Shown here: positions 1 through 12,020 of the stretch, one piece after another
Position numbering within the stretch: the first letter of the stretch is position 1
Layout of the letters: each line of letters begins with the position of its first letter
NCBI GenBank assembly: GCA_032164295.1
Contig: JAJHTX010000007.1
Span: forward strand, 186,001 to 250,000
Length of the DNA: 64,000 nt
Direction of reading: 5' to 3'
Origin: Inonotus obliquus
Taxonomy: Eukaryota; Basidiomycota; Agaricomycetes; Hymenochaetales; Hymenochaetaceae
The notes under the pieces: model-generated
What the model saw: the letters and a program-made list of their open reading frames with translations, nothing else
Databases searched by the model: none
What the model was told of the DNA's origin: nothing
Made by a program: the position numbers and the translations under genes

Positions 1-381
1 CTATAGCATTTCTCAAAATCCTTGAGCTTCAGGCCTTCCACAATTGAAAATTGGTCCACCTAAATACACAGAATGAAGTTTTGCATGCTTTTCTTCAATC
101 CTATTAAAAAAAGTTTTGATTGGTCATTCCTAGTTTCTGAGATATTGGAAAGAAATCACCATATCTTGCCCATTTTTTAATACAATTTTATTGCACATAC
201 ATAAATGGATTCCTGGAGTATGAGAGTATATATTACGCATTTTTTCGATGCAATTTATGTGATGTGGACAATACTGAATGCAGCCGAAGACTGGATTCAG
301 AAGTGAAATGCGTCGATCACCGGCACGGCGCGGCGGACCCGTGGGAAAGAACGCGTCAACCTTTGCGTTTGCCAGTCCCCA
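1..381 (-). mobile_element. Terminal part of a 732-bp-type TIR element (cut by window edge)
   Basis: This stretch is an inverted, nearly identical copy of 59974-60366. It ends at 369-381 with TTGCCAGTCCCCA, the terminal inverted repeat of the complete element at 59974-60705. About 340 bp of this copy should lie left of the window. It sits directly upstream of the first tandem DUF6533 unit: sequence homologous to the unit-2 flank resumes at 382. No transposase-like reading frame is visible, so it is non-autonomous or a fragment. Confidence 0.75.
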
Positions 382-929
382 CTTCCACTCTCCATTTGGC
401 GCTCCTTGGCGATCGTAACTCAGTGAACCAGTCGGTACCTTCCACTCACTCCGCCCGCATCTCAGTGAACAGTGTGCTCCGCCCGAGCCAATGTGCTATT
501 AGTCGAGCAGGTCAAGGAGGTCGAGATAGTATCGTTCTGCATCACCGCGTGTGCCATCTCACCTTACTTCCCCAGAGTCTTGTGGTAAAGAGCTTCTGTT
601 TTGTAAAACAACGATGTTGATAGTAGAAACTTTTGATTGTTTGCATCTACAATATGCCAAGCCTACAATCCTGAAACTATGATTCTTGCTCGTTGCTCTG
701 GTGGCGCTCGTCGCATCCACTTCTTCACCTCAACTCTTACTGGTAGGTAGACTTCGTACGTGTTCTGATCTGATCTGATACAAAGATGAAGCTGTGGTGC
801 TCGAATGCAAACTGAGGTCAGGTGCGGAGCATAGGGACTGTGATCCGAGCATATAAACGTAATGCTTCTTGTGGTACTCGCAGATCTACGTATCCGAATC
901 TCAGCTTTTCCACATACCCTACTTCACAA

Positions 930-2504
930 ATGGCCCTTTCTACCAGATCCGATGTCGAGCCTCTCGATCCCAGTGTAGCACCGCTCTATGTGATGCAAGT
1001 AACAATAGGGCAGTACTTTAACTTGGCAGTTCTCAGTGTGCTGGTCTACGATACCCGTGAGCATGTGCTCAATGCTCGCGAACAAAACACTGACAGCAGC
1101 GAAAGTTATCACTTTGGATAAAGAGGTATGAAGGCTTAACATATTCTTGGATCGTGAAAGAACTGACTGTCTGACGATCTAGGCACGATACTTTTGGGTA
1201 TGTCTACCATTCTTCTAATATTATCTGAGAGTTACATGCCGACTATTGGGTCGACTTAGAAAATACCGAAGAATCCCGTCGATTTTGTATATTTTGTGGT
1301 AGGTACTAGCATTTCCAAGGTCGATGTAGGTGATAAAGACTCAGTACCAGAACCGATACGTGGGAATCGTCGATGCTATTTCCTTACTGTACTGTAAGTC
1401 GGTCTATTTACTGGTCCCTGTAGTAAGACTAAACTGGAGCATGCAAGGGGGGTCGTCTTCCGCAACATTTCCCTTGTGAGTCTAGTCGTGGAAAGCTGTT
1501 TGACTTCTGATCAATTCTAGACTAGGTGTATGTCCCCAAACCTCATCAGTTCAGCTATGAGAAGAATGACGCGATTCAGGTAATTATGCGCAATGGACTA
1601 ATAATATATCCAGTGAGCACTCGCACACGTTCTGTAACTCATGGCTGACTTTCGCCTAGACTGGATAACCATTCTTTCAATCGACTGTAATCGTTTTAAG
1701 TCCTTCCTTCTTCTCTCGCTTATACTCACACTCCGAGTAGATATCCTAATGATTCGCGTTCTTGCGCTATACTCGCAGGGTAGGATGAACTTTCTTGCGA
1801 TGTACCATGCTCACACCGAATAGATAGATCGTTGGCCTTGCTCTTGAAAACGTTACTAGTGTTGGAAGCCGGATCTAAACTAGGATTGGTGATTTACGGA
1901 AGTATACTACAACACGGTATGTCTTATTAACTAGATCGAATAGAGAATCTCACCTTTCTTTCAGTTGCAGTTGGCGGGTTCGCAACTATTAAATTATGCG
2001 GTATCGACGACATTCTTCCGTGGCAGCTCGGGGTGATTGACTGGTGAGCAATCCAGGGCAATTAACACGAGCAAGCTCTTATCTCGATTTAGGCTGATTC
2101 CACTGGCGTACGGAATGCTTCTCATGACTCTCGCACTTTACAAGGCTGCAGAGTACTGGAGGGTGTCCTTTGGATTTAAGGGGTTCACACTGGTGAAGGT
2201 TCTCATAAAGGACCAAGCGATGTACTATTCCCTGTGTGTGTCTCTCCTCATTTTTTTTTCAAACCCGTTATCTGATCCATGGTCCCTCAAAAGCGTCATC
2301 GCCTGCTCTGTATTTGCCATTCTGCAATTCAAACTGGCGATATCGAACCTCTTTCTTTCAAATGTACTAGCAGCCCTCGGAAATCCTTCATTCCTCTGCG
2401 TTCTCGGGAGTCGAATTCTGTTAAACCTGAAAGAGGCTGGCGACCGAGGCCAGGAATGGGAGAATGAGCTACAGGAAGTCGTCAACAACGATGAGCGAGA
2501 TTAA
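930..2504 (+). CDS. DUF6533-type seven-helix membrane protein, copy A
   Basis: The molecular function of this family is unknown. By hand it resolves into 12 exons: 930-1056, 1106-1125, 1183-1197, 1260-1298, 1351-1393, 1580-1612, 1660-1686, 1738-1779, 1824-1916, 1965-2043, 2093-2233, 2294-2504. These sum to 870 nt, giving 289 aa without internal stop. Family hallmarks seen: N-terminal GQYF...VYDTLITLDKE, then RYFW, NPVDFVYFV, NRYVGIV, a WTNNI segment, ILMIRVLALYSQ, LVLEAGSKLG, LIPLAYG, ALYKAAEYW and GSRILLNLKEAG near the C-terminus. Hydrophobic blocks fit seven membrane helices with a charged cytoplasmic tail ending NDERD. Exons 2 (20 nt) and 3 (15 nt) are very small. The ATG is chosen because all intact copies give a first exon of exactly 127 nt from it. 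Likely functional. Confidence 0.85.
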
Positions 2505-3475
2505 TTCAGCTGTGCCGGCCAACTTCCAAAAGAAAAGGTCCGGTCTCTCTTCGCATCTTTCATATATATACTGAATGCTTGATCAATGCTCAGGAAAAGT
2601 TGCTTCTTTGTCCAAAGGTCGTGTCGATCGGCTCGGACTTACTTATACACTATTTATCGAGGCGTCCGACGGTCTTCCTCGTCTTTCTTTTTAGATTTTT
2701 CTTGACCGCAGTCTCATTTTCGAGAATCGGATAGTTCCTTATTCTATATGTCGGGTGTTTACCATGTTGAACCTGGACGGGCTTGCTGGACTTAGAGAAG
2801 CGCGATAGATCATATTATTATTCATAGCGTCCGCTCTGCTTGTGACATAATCCACGTGATATGGTCACAGTGACGTGGCATAAGCTTCCACTCTCCATTT
2901 GGCGCTCCTTGGCGATCGTATCTCAGTGAACCAGTCGGTACCTTCACTCACTCCGCCCTCATCTCAGTGAACAGTGCCTTCCGCCCGAGCCAATGTGCTA
3001 TCAGTCGAGCAGGTCAAGAAAGTCGAGATAGTATCGTTCTGCATAATCGCGTGTGTCATCTCACCTTACTTCCCTAGAGTCTTGTGGAACTTCTGTTTTG
3101 TAAAACAGCGATGTTGATTCCAACTTTTCTGATGGTAGTGGTGGTGGTGGAAAATATTGATTGTTTGTGTTTGCATCTATGATGTGCCAAGCCTACAATC
3201 TTGGAACTATGATTCTTGCTCGTTGCTCTAGTGGCACTCGTCGCATCCACTTCTTCACCTCAACTCGTACTGGTAGCTAGACAATGGGCAGACTTCGTAC
3301 GTGTTCTAATCTAAACTGATACAAACATGAATTTGTGGCGCCCGGATGCAAGTGAGGTAGATGCGGGGCATAGGGACTATTACCTGGACATATAAACGCT
3401 ACCTTCCTTGTGGTAGTTTCAAATCTTTTCATCCCCATAGCCGAAGCTCAGCTTTTCTGCATACTCTACTTCACA
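2505..3475. other. Intergenic: 3' flank of copy A and promoter repeat of copy B
   Basis: No coding sequence seen. It contains the shared 3' flank of unit 1 and, from about 2885, the repeated upstream block of unit 2, with a GGTGGTGGTGG-type short run near 3136-3150. A TATAAA-like 'catataaacg' lies at about 3390, roughly 85 bp before the copy B ATG. A similar 'catataaacg' precedes copy A at about 850, so these are plausible core promoters. Confidence 0.5.
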
Positions 3476-5069
3476 ATGGCCCTTGCTAATAGGTCCGATG
3501 TTAATCCCATTGATCCCAGTTTGGTCTCGATCATTGTAAGGGATTTAACTGTAAATCAATACTTTCAAGTGGCAATCCTCAGCGTCCTGGTCTATGATAC
3601 CGGTAAGCGTTACCATTGACAATTGTGAACGAAATAATGCTGACAACTGCGAAAGTCATTAATTTGGATAAAGAGGTATCAGATTCACCTCGTCTTTAAT
3701 CGTATGAGTTCTGACTGTCTAGAGATCTAGGCCAGATACTTTTGGGTACGTCGACTAATCTTCTACCATTGTCCGAGGGGAACACTGATGTACAGTAATC
3801 CTCCTACAACTGGCTGTTGTGCTGGTATAGAAACCTCCGAGGAGACCCGTCGATTTTGTATACTTTGTGGTACGTAAAAGCCTCTTCAGGTGCGAAATTG
3901 TGATTAAGAACGTACCAGAACCGCTACGTCGGAATCGTCGGTGCTATTTCCTTCCTCTATTGTAAGTCGCTGATTTATTAGTCACTACGGTAAGACTAAA
4001 TCAGAACGTGCAAGGGAACTCGTTATCCACAACACTTCCCTTGTGAGTTTAATCGTGGAAATTTGTCTGACCACTGATCAATTTCGGACTAGGTGTATGT
4101 CGCGAAACCTCCTCAGTTCAGACATGAGAATAATGACGCGATTCGGGTAATTTTGCAGGTTGGACTACAAATATTTCCAGTGAGCACTCGCAAACATTCT
4201 CAAACTCATGGCTGACCGTTATCTAGACTGGATGATCATCGTTTCAATCGACTGTAAATGTTTAAAAGTCTCCTTCTCTTCCCCATACTCAAGATAGTAT
4301 GAGTAGACATCCTAATGATTCGCGTACTTGCGCTGTACTCACAAGGTGTGACGCATTTTCTTACATTGCGCCATACTTACTCCAAACAGATAGAATGTTG
4401 GCCCTATTCTTGAAAACGTTGCTCGTGTTGGAGGCTGCTGCTAAATTAGGATTTGCTATTTACTTGACTGTACAGGAACACGGTATGTCATATGTTTATT
4501 ATAATGAGTAGAGTATCTTAACCTTGCTTTCAGTTGCATCTGGTGGAATTGCGTCTCTGGTAGTCTGTGGCGTCGACAACAATCCCACGTGGCGGCTTGG
4601 GACGGTCTCCTGGTAAGCAATCCCGGATAGTCAGAGCAAGTACTTATCTTGATTTAGGCTGATCCCACTGGTGTACGGAATGGTACTTATGGTGCTCGCA
4701 CTTTACAAGGCTGCAGAGTACTGGAGGGTATCCTTTGGATTTAAGGGATTCACACTGGTGAAGGTTCTCATAAAGGACCAAGCGATGTACTATTCCCTGT
4801 GCGTGTCTCTCCTCATTTTTTTTTCAAACCCGTTATCTGATCCATGGTCCCTCAAAAGCGTCATCGCCTGCTCTGTATTTGCCATTCTGCAATTCAAACT
4901 GGCGATATCGAACCTCTTTCTTTCAAATGTACTAGCAGCCCTCGGAAATCCTTCATTCCTCTGCGTTCTCGGGAGTCGAATTATGTTAAACATGAAAGAG
5001 GCTGGCGACCGAGGCCAGGAATGGGAGAATGAGCTACAGGACGTCGTCAACAACGATGAGCGAGATTAA
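3476..5069 (+). CDS. DUF6533-type seven-helix membrane protein, copy B
   Basis: Same exon plan as copy A: 127-nt first exon (3476-3602), VINLDKE microexon, RYFW microexon, RRPVDFVYFV, NRYVGIVGA, then DWM-type helix, ILMIRVLALYSQ, LVLEAAAKLG, LIPLVYG, ALYKAAEYW and a last exon ending NDERD. One lesion: the acceptor of exon 6, CAG in copies A and F-like relatives, is CGG at 4144-4146. The next AG is 12 nt downstream (4157-4158) and is in frame, so splicing there would remove only four residues (NFAG). The rest is open. The 3' half is almost identical to copy A, the 5' half is clearly diverged. Function unknown; probably still translatable. Confidence 0.78.
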
Positions 5070-5975
5070 TTCAGCTGTGCCGGCCAACTTCCAAAAGAAA
5101 AGGTCCGGTCTCTCTTCGCATCTTTCATATATATACTGAATGCTTGATCAATGCTCAGGAAAAGTTTCTTGTTTGTCCAAAGGTCGTGTCGATCGGCTCG
5201 GCCTTACTTATACACTATTTATCGAGGCGTCCTACGGTCTTCCTCGTCTTTCTTTTTAGATTTTTCTTGACCGCGGTCTCATGTTCGAGAATCGGATAGT
5301 TCCTTATTCTATATGTCGGGTGTTTACCATGTTGAACCTGGACGGGCTTGCTGGACTTAGAGAAGCGTGATAGATCATACTATTACTATTAGTATTCATA
5401 GTATGATTCATAGCGTCCGCAATGCTTGTGACATAATCCACGTGATATGGTCACAGAAACGTGCCAGGTCTCTTCCCTCTTGCTTGGCGCTCGTGTCACA
5501 GTGAACTGAACCAGTCGGTACCTTCACTCACTCCGCCCGCATCTCAGTGAACAGTGCCTTCCGCCCGAGCCAATGTGCTATTAGTCGAGCAGGTCAAGAA
5601 AGTCGAGATAGTATCGTTCTGCATCATCGCGTGTGCCATCTCACCTTACTTCCCCAGAGTCTTGTGGTAAAGAGCTTCTGTTTTGTAAAACAACAATGCT
5701 GATTCTAACTTTTCTGGTCTGGTGGTGGTGGAAACCACTGTTTTCATCTACGATGTGCCAAGCCTACAATCCTGAAACTATGATTCTTGCTTGTTGCTCT
5801 GGTGGCACTCGTCGCATCCACTTCTTCACCTCAACTCGTACTGGTAGCTGGACAATGGGCAGACTTCGTATGTGTTCTGATCTGATCGACCCAAGCATTT
5901 AAACGATATGATCCTTGTGGTAGTCTCAAATTTACGTATACGAAGCTCCGCTTTTCCACATACCCTGCTTCACAA
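5070..5975. other. Intergenic: 3' flank of copy B and promoter repeat of copy C
   Basis: No gene seen. It holds the unit-2 3' flank, a short TATTAC/TAGTATTCATAGTATG simple stretch around 5380-5405 not present in unit 1, and the unit-3 copy of the shared upstream block. A 'gcatttaaacg' at about 5894 stands where the other units have a TATAAA-like box about 80 bp before the ATG. Confidence 0.45.
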
Positions 5976-7543
5976 ATGGCCCTTTCTACCAGATCCGATG
6001 CTGAGCCGATTGATCCCAGTGTAGCCCCGTTCTTTGTGATGAAAGTAATAATTAGGCAGTACTTTAACGTGGCAGCTCTCAGTATGGTGGTCTACGATAC
6101 CCGTGAGCATGTGCTCAATGCTCGCGAACAAAACACTGACAGCAGCGAAAGTTATCACTTTGGATAAAGAGGTATGAAGGCTTAACATATTCTTGGATCG
6201 TGAAAGAACTGACTGTCTGACGATCTAGGCAAGATACTTTTGGGTATGTCTACCAATCTTCTAATATTATCTGAGAGTTACATGCCGACTATTGGGTCGA
6301 CTTAGAAAATACCGAAGAATCCCGTCGATTTCGTATATCTTGTGGTAGGTACTAGCATTTCCAAGGTCGATGTAGGTGATAAAGACTCAGTACCAGAACC
6401 GATACGTGGGAATCATCGGTGCTATCTCCATACTGTACTGTAAGTCGGTTGATTTACCGGTCGCTGCGGTAAGACTAATTCAGAACACCCAAGCGAACCT
6501 ATTTTCTGCAACACTCCCCTTGTGAGTCCAATCGTAGAAATTTGTTAGACCACTGATCAATTCTAGACTAGGTGTATGTCCCCAAACCTCATCAGTTCAG
6601 CTATGAGAAGAATGACGCGATTTAGGTAATTATGCGCAATGGACTAATAATATATCCGGTGAGCACTCGCACACGGTTTGTAACTCATGGCTGACTTTTG
6701 CCTAGACTGGATAGTTATCATTTCAATCGACTGTAATCGTTTCAAGTCCTTCCTTCTTCTCTCGCTTATACTCACACTCCGAGTAGATATCCTAATGATT
6801 CGCGTTCTTGCGCTATACTCGCAAGGTATGATGAACTTTCTTGCGATGTACCATGCTCACACCGAATAGATAGATCGTTGGCCTTGCTCTTGAAAACGTT
6901 ACTAGTGTTGGAGGCTGCGTCTAAACTAGGAATGTTGATTTATGGAATTATACTAGAACACAGTATGTCATATGCTTATTAAATCGAATAGCGTATCTTA
7001 TCTTGCTTTCAGTTGCACTTGGCGGAATCGGAAATATGACATTCTGTGGTATCGACAACAATCCTCCGTGGAGGCTTGGAATGGTCTCCTGGTAAGCAAT
7101 ATAGAGCAATCTGAGCAAGTACTTATCTCGATTTAGGTTGATTCCACTGGCGTACGGAATGATTCTCATGGTACTCGCACTTTACAAGGCTGCAGAGTAC
7201 TTAAGGATGTCCTTTGGATTTAAGGGGTTCACGCTTGTGAAAATTCTTATAAAGGACCAAGTCATGTACTACACTCTGTACGTACACGTCTATATCGCAG
7301 ACTTATCATCTAATATAGTTCTCCCTCCAAAGCGTCATCACCTGCTCTGTATTTGCCGTTCTGCAATTCAAACTGGAGATTTCGGACCTCTTCTTGGCAA
7401 ATGTACTGACTGAACTCGGAAGCCCTTCGTTGCTCTGCGTTCTCGGGAGTCGAATTTTGTTCAATATGAAAGAGGCAGGAGAACGTGGCCAGGAATGGGA
7501 GAATGAGCTGCAGGACGTCGTCAACAACGATGAGCGAGATTAG
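5976..7543 (+). CDS. DUF6533-type seven-helix membrane protein, copy C
   Basis: Twelve-exon plan as in copy A. First exon is 5976-6102 (127 nt). All later exons can be traced with intact GT-AG borders: ITLDKE, RYFW, NPVDFVYLV, NRYVGII, WTNNIS, DWIVIIS, ILMIRVLALYSQ, LVLEAASKLG, NNPPWRLGMVSW, LIPLAYG, ALYKAAEYL and the final exon to TAG at 7541-7543. The tail ends in NNDERD as in A and B. The first exon differs from copy A at about 16 positions, mostly amino-acid changing, while the next ~120 bp, introns included, are identical. Function unknown; looks intact. Confidence 0.82.
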
Positions 7544-8951
7544 TTCAGCTGTGCCGGCGAATTTCTAAAAGAAAAGGTCCGGTCTCTCTTCGCATCTTTC
7601 ATATATATACTGAATGCCTGATCAATGCTCAGGAAAAGTCGTTCCTTTGTCCAAGGGTCGCGTCGATCGGCTCGGCCTTACTTATTCACCAATTATCGAG
7701 ACGTCCGACGGTCTTCCTCGTCTTCCTCGTAGATTTTTCTTGACCGCAGTCTCATGTTCGAGAATCGGATCGTTCCTTATTCTATATGTCGGATATTTAC
7801 TATGTTGGGCCTGGTCTAGTTCTGATTCATCACTTCATTGCAATATGGTCACGCACAGGTTGTTGTGGTCAGATATTTCTATTCTAATCGATACACAGTA
7901 CGCGTTGGAATGTATCTGCGCTAATCACATACTTACTTAATCTATCGTCCTCACAAGAAGTGGGAACAAAGGAAATACCGAGAAGATTCAAGCTCAACGC
8001 AACCGATGTCACTGCAAACTTCAAAGACAATCGCAGGGCACCAAGACCGGGGGCTGGGTAGGTCATACCCACATCGAGGCAGATGGGTATAGTGTGTCCA
8101 GTCCTACCTGCTCGTATAGTGTAGTGTACATGTCGCACTAGAAGAGAAAGGAGTTCCATATCAATGCAAGGAAGCTAAAATCGCTCTGTGACTCACCTTT
8201 CAAGTTCATCCTTGAATCTTTGTCCAAGTAGCCCCCCACGTGGTTCCGTACAATCGGAAGTATATGCGCCTCTGGGTAGACCGAATCAGTAAACGGATTA
8301 CAGATTTCCTCCGCCCTCTCCAGTCACAATAATGCAAGAAACAGGACGAAGCACGTGAGGACATACGATGGTCTGAGGCAACTCGCCAGGAAATGCCGGA
8401 GACTATACTTCCTTGGCGAAGAGTTGGCTTTGGCCGACGTTGTCATTGCATCGTGAGCGGTTTGCGAGTACATCGTCGCGAAACATCGAGATTTCAAGTG
8501 TACGACGTCCCGAATGGATGGAATGGATGGGATGAATTGTTGGAGTGTGTTGAAGGCGAGCAGTCCTTAAGCTTCTAGATAGGATGGTCGGAGGATCGAC
8601 TAACTGGCACTTACAGGACAATGGGAACTACGCTGAGGTATGCGCCATCTTCGAGACGGGGAACAGAATGAGGCTGCGAAGGCCGCGCCGCCCAAAAGAG
8701 TTATCCCACCTCAGGAGACAGCAAGGAAGCAATAAACACAACATCACGGGTACAAAGCCGGAACAGCATACGACAGCTCAGTCATATGGGTGTAATGACG
8801 GAATATGAAACCATAGGACGAATGAATCTATCTAGATGATGAAGGAGCAATTACAGCAGCGAGGGCGACATGTACAGTATAGGTAGAGCATGAATCATCA
8901 CACCTCTCTTTCACTTCCACTAATCTCTGTATCGCTTTGCCTGAATACCGA
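7544..8951. other. Gene-poor stretch between DUF6533 copies C and D
   Basis: After about 7830 the similarity to the tandem units ends. Open frames here (for example 7884-8159 reverse, 8393-8578 forward) have no recognisable motif, no conserved counterpart elsewhere in the window and no clear splice context. I see no supported gene, RNA or element in 7830-8950. Confidence 0.4.
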
Positions 8952-10588
8952 TTAGAGATAATTTTGGGAGTAACTGCAGAAGTGGTACCTTTGAATATTG
9001 ACAGGTTCTGCGAAGTTCATCCCGCTTATAGTCTCGGATGGTGTTCGGTAATTCGTTCCCTCGTTTTGTCCCCGTTCCCCAGCTTCCTTGAGGTTGAATA
9101 ACATCCGACTGCCAAGAAGGCAGAGGTATGAGGGATTTCCGAGTGAGTACAGAATGCTGGATAGGTACACGTTTGATAGTCCCAGCTTGAACTCCAAGAT
9201 GGCAAATATCGAGCATGCGATAGCTCTAACAATATTGTCAGTCGACCTTCCTGAATGTGGGATGCCATGCGTACATTACGAAATATATTATTTGGTCTTC
9301 AATCAGAACTCTGACGAGCGTAAACCCCTTGAAACCAGCGGATACCCTCCAGTACTCGGCGGCCTTGTAGAGTGCGAGAACCATTAAAAGGACTCCATAC
9401 GTCATTGGTATCAACCTGAATCCCAGTAAGAAAAAGGTCTCTCAATGTTCCATGTCACTTACCAATCGACCATTCCTAACTGCCACGGCGGATTTCCGTC
9501 GAAACCGCAAAATGCCATGTTTTCGAATTCACCGACCGCAACTGAACACGAAGCGAAACTAAGAGCTTTTATCGCACAGAATGATATCAGACATACCATG
9601 GACTAATCTATTCAAATAAATCGCCAATCCGAGTAAGGACGATGCTTCTAGTGTCAGCAAGATTTTGAGGCAACTGGACAATGTTTCATCTAAGAACACG
9701 GTGAGCGGGACACCTCGTAAGTGGTCTAGCATACCTCGTGAATACAGCGCAAGCACTCGGATCATTAGGATATCTGTGTACACCGTGGATTTCAGAACAG
9801 TATGGAGTATAGCTTGGCTTACAGTCGATCGAGATAATACTTATCCAGTCTATTCGATAATCAGATGTCTGTCTGTCTGAGAAACGGCTGAATACACGCA
9901 CTGGCTATAACTTGCATCCATTGCGCAAAGTTACCTTGCTCACTTTTAGTTCCATGGCAAGACAGTCAGTACTGGCCTCTCACAACTGGTTGGATGAAGG
10001 AACAACAGATCAGTAGTGCTGTAACCATAGAGTTGAGACACTTACAGTGCGTGACTCGCCGAGAATGTGTTAACTTGAATATTACGCATTTGTCTCAGTA
10101 CCAGGACTAGATGCGACGAATCAAATAACTCGCCAGCTATGTCGGCTATGGAGCCGAGAATGCCAATGTACCGGTTCTAACCAAATTCTCACAACCTGGA
10201 TAGTCTAGTCAAGTCCAACGCGTACCACGAAGAAGACGAAGTCGACTGGTGTTCGTGGCATTTTCTATAGTACTGACGGTAAGTACTGTAGTTCAGATGT
10301 AGGATGCAAGCTTTTTCGGACATACCCAAAAGTACTTCACCTAGGCGGCCAGAAAGTAAGCTCGAATCATGTCAACAGTGGTCAGATCTCACTTCTTTGT
10401 CGAAAGTTATTACTGTGATACTTTCAGCGCTTGTTTCGGGTATATAAGATGTCGTACTTACGGGTATCAAACACTAGCACTGTGGTTGTTGCTGCCTGAA
10501 AATACTGAGAAATAATCGTTTCAGACACGATATCTCGGATCTGACTAGCGTCAATAGATTCAGCGCTGGACCGCGCGAAGAGAGCCAT
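8952..10588 (-). CDS. DUF6533-type seven-helix membrane protein, copy D
   Basis: Reverse-strand member and the best-preserved partner of an FMO module. First exon 10462-10588 (127 nt) encodes an N-terminus with SIDASQIRDIV, ISQYFQ and VFDT. Traced onward: VKYFW, RRPVDFVFF-type exon, NRYIGILGSIADIAG, a long intron with a GC donor, NFAQWMQVIA, WISIISID, ILMIRVLALYSR, VDWLIP, and a last exon with NLKEAGERGQNEG ending SQNYL and TAA at 8952-8954. Head-to-head with FMO1 across 1,432 bp. Its tail (ERGQNEG type) belongs with copies E, F and I, not with A-C. Function unknown; no disabling change found. Confidence 0.75.
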
Positions 10589-12020
10589 GGAATATGAGAA
10601 TTTCAGAGATAGGTTTGTGGGTTGCTGGAGCCTTTAAGCGTTGACAAGGGTATGAGATATATATACTTTATTGAAAGCAATGGAGACCGCAAAAATTACT
10701 AACGTCCAAGCAACAGGATATCATGCGGTGACTTTAACACTTTGGAATACGTATCTTGATATCCAGGTGTAGTTTGATGTAGTCGGGAAAATTTTGAGGA
10801 AGGGGAAACAGCTCTTAATGCGGAATTCAATCCGACAAATGATCAGTAACATAACGGATTTAGAATGACGAGGAGTTAGGGTACGGCAAGGTGATAGTGT
10901 TTTGCATACCAACGCCAACGCAAAACGTCGCGCATTCGTCAGCACTTGATCCGTCATGAGTACTGCGCGCCTTCGAAAAGAATTGCTGTTGTTAGGTTGG
11001 GCTGGTCAAAATCGGAACACAACAGTGATGAGAATGAGATGGAGCACACACGAGGAGTTGATAGATGGTGAAAGATGCGGTGGTGCAAGAATAGCTCGAC
11101 GAAGGAGCATTTGCACCGCAGTTGCCGTGAATGTATTGCACTAAAGCAACCGATCACAAAGGAATACCTGGCGGAAGAGGTGCAGCGTTCCATGCGAGAT
11201 GCTAGAGAAGAGAGGCATGTTTCAGGTGCCGTTCTTTCAACTCGATCGAGTCCGAGTTCTAAGCAGTGCGCTCCGCCTGTCCGATTGCAAACCACTATCA
11301 AATAGACCGTACACCGAACACTGGATTAGGCCCTCTTCCACACGACATTCTATTCTTGGTCTCACAAACCTGGCGCATCACAGGATATTTCTGAGACGGA
11401 AGGACATTGGCGACGGGCAACCCTACGGGGAATGCGACACCCGAGTCTCAAGTTAGGGCGTGAATCACCACGAATGAATGGTACCAAAAGTATTGCGCTT
11501 CTCGCTCGGGTACTGCGAGGTCGCGCAAAGTGGACGTTCGGGGATGATTCTGGTGTAAAAGACTGCGTGAATTCTGTATGATGCAATGCGTTTGAGCGAG
11601 AAAGTCAAATATGTTCGGCACGCACGTGAAATTCACGTGTACTTATTGCCTATTTCATACACTCAGCCTTTTCTCTCACACTGTTAAGAACACGGGGACT
11701 TGAAATCAACACTCCGTCGGAAGCCTGCTGAATTCACAGGTAGGCTTATCTATACATTCAATCCGGATGCGCAATGCGACTGTTTGAGAACAGAGGTTAT
11801 ATATCCGTCGCATTTTTGCCACATGATGAAGCGTCTTCATCAAATTTATCGTAATACCGTCTTTACCACGATAAAAGGATTCCGTTTAGATGCCGAATTG
11901 TAAACACCATGGGAGTTTGCCCTCCATTTAGTCGAACAGCTCTCAGCTCGCATCACCCGCAAAGGCTCAGCACTAATCGACTAGGGGGATTCTTGCGCAG
12001 GACGCTCGCCATCTATCATA
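10589..12020. promoter_or_regulatory. Spacer between divergent copy D and FMO1
   Basis: This spacer is homologous, in inverted orientation, to 53972-55704 (FMO2/G) and, apart from insertions, to 59612-61641 (FMO3/H). It must contain both start regions. Open frames here (e.g. 10956-11144) have relatives in the other spacers, but these carry frame-breaking indels, so I read the conservation as shared ancestry and not as a protein. It holds the twin-CACGTG palindrome at 11623-11639. Confidence 0.6.
11623..11639. promoter_or_regulatory. Twin-CACGTG palindrome (copy 1)
   Basis: The 17 bases CACGTGAAATTCACGTG form a perfect palindrome of two E-box/CACGTG cores. The same arrangement, with changes only in the middle, occurs at 54393-54409 and 60719-60735 in the homologous spacers. 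CACGTG is bound by bHLH factors in fungi (established); that it is a site here is inference. It lies 381 bp upstream of the FMO1 ATG. Confidence 0.5.

Larger units (their letters stand above)
382..7830 (+). repeat. Three tandem ~2.5-kb units, each with one DUF6533 gene
   Basis: Unit 1 (about 382-2880), unit 2 (about 2885-5450) and unit 3 (about 5470-7830) share the whole gene plus about 550 bp of upstream and 300 bp of downstream sequence. The common upstream block is recognisable by 'tcagtgaaccagtcggtacc' at about 420, 2924 and (partly) 5500. The common 3' flank contains 'ggtccggtctctcttcgcat' after each stop codon. Boundaries are approximate. Similarity is patchy: units 1 and 2 agree best in the 3' half, units 1 and 3 in the 5' half. 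Confidence 0.85.

Noticed and set aside
264..620. 118-codon forward frame at the left edge, similar to a reverse frame at 59901-60104
   Set aside because: It spans the end of a TIR element and the adjacent promoter repeat. The similarity covers only the element part.
2225..2488. Reverse frames antisense to the last exon of copies A and B
   Set aside because: Pure shadows of the DUF6533 coding exons, repeated because the exons are repeated.
10956..11144. Open frame in the FMO1 spacer with a relative in the FMO2 spacer (55027-55350 reverse)
   Set aside because: The similarity follows from the DNA-level duplication of the spacer. Indels change the frame between copies, and the FMO3 version is different in length and start, so there is no sign of protein-level constraint.
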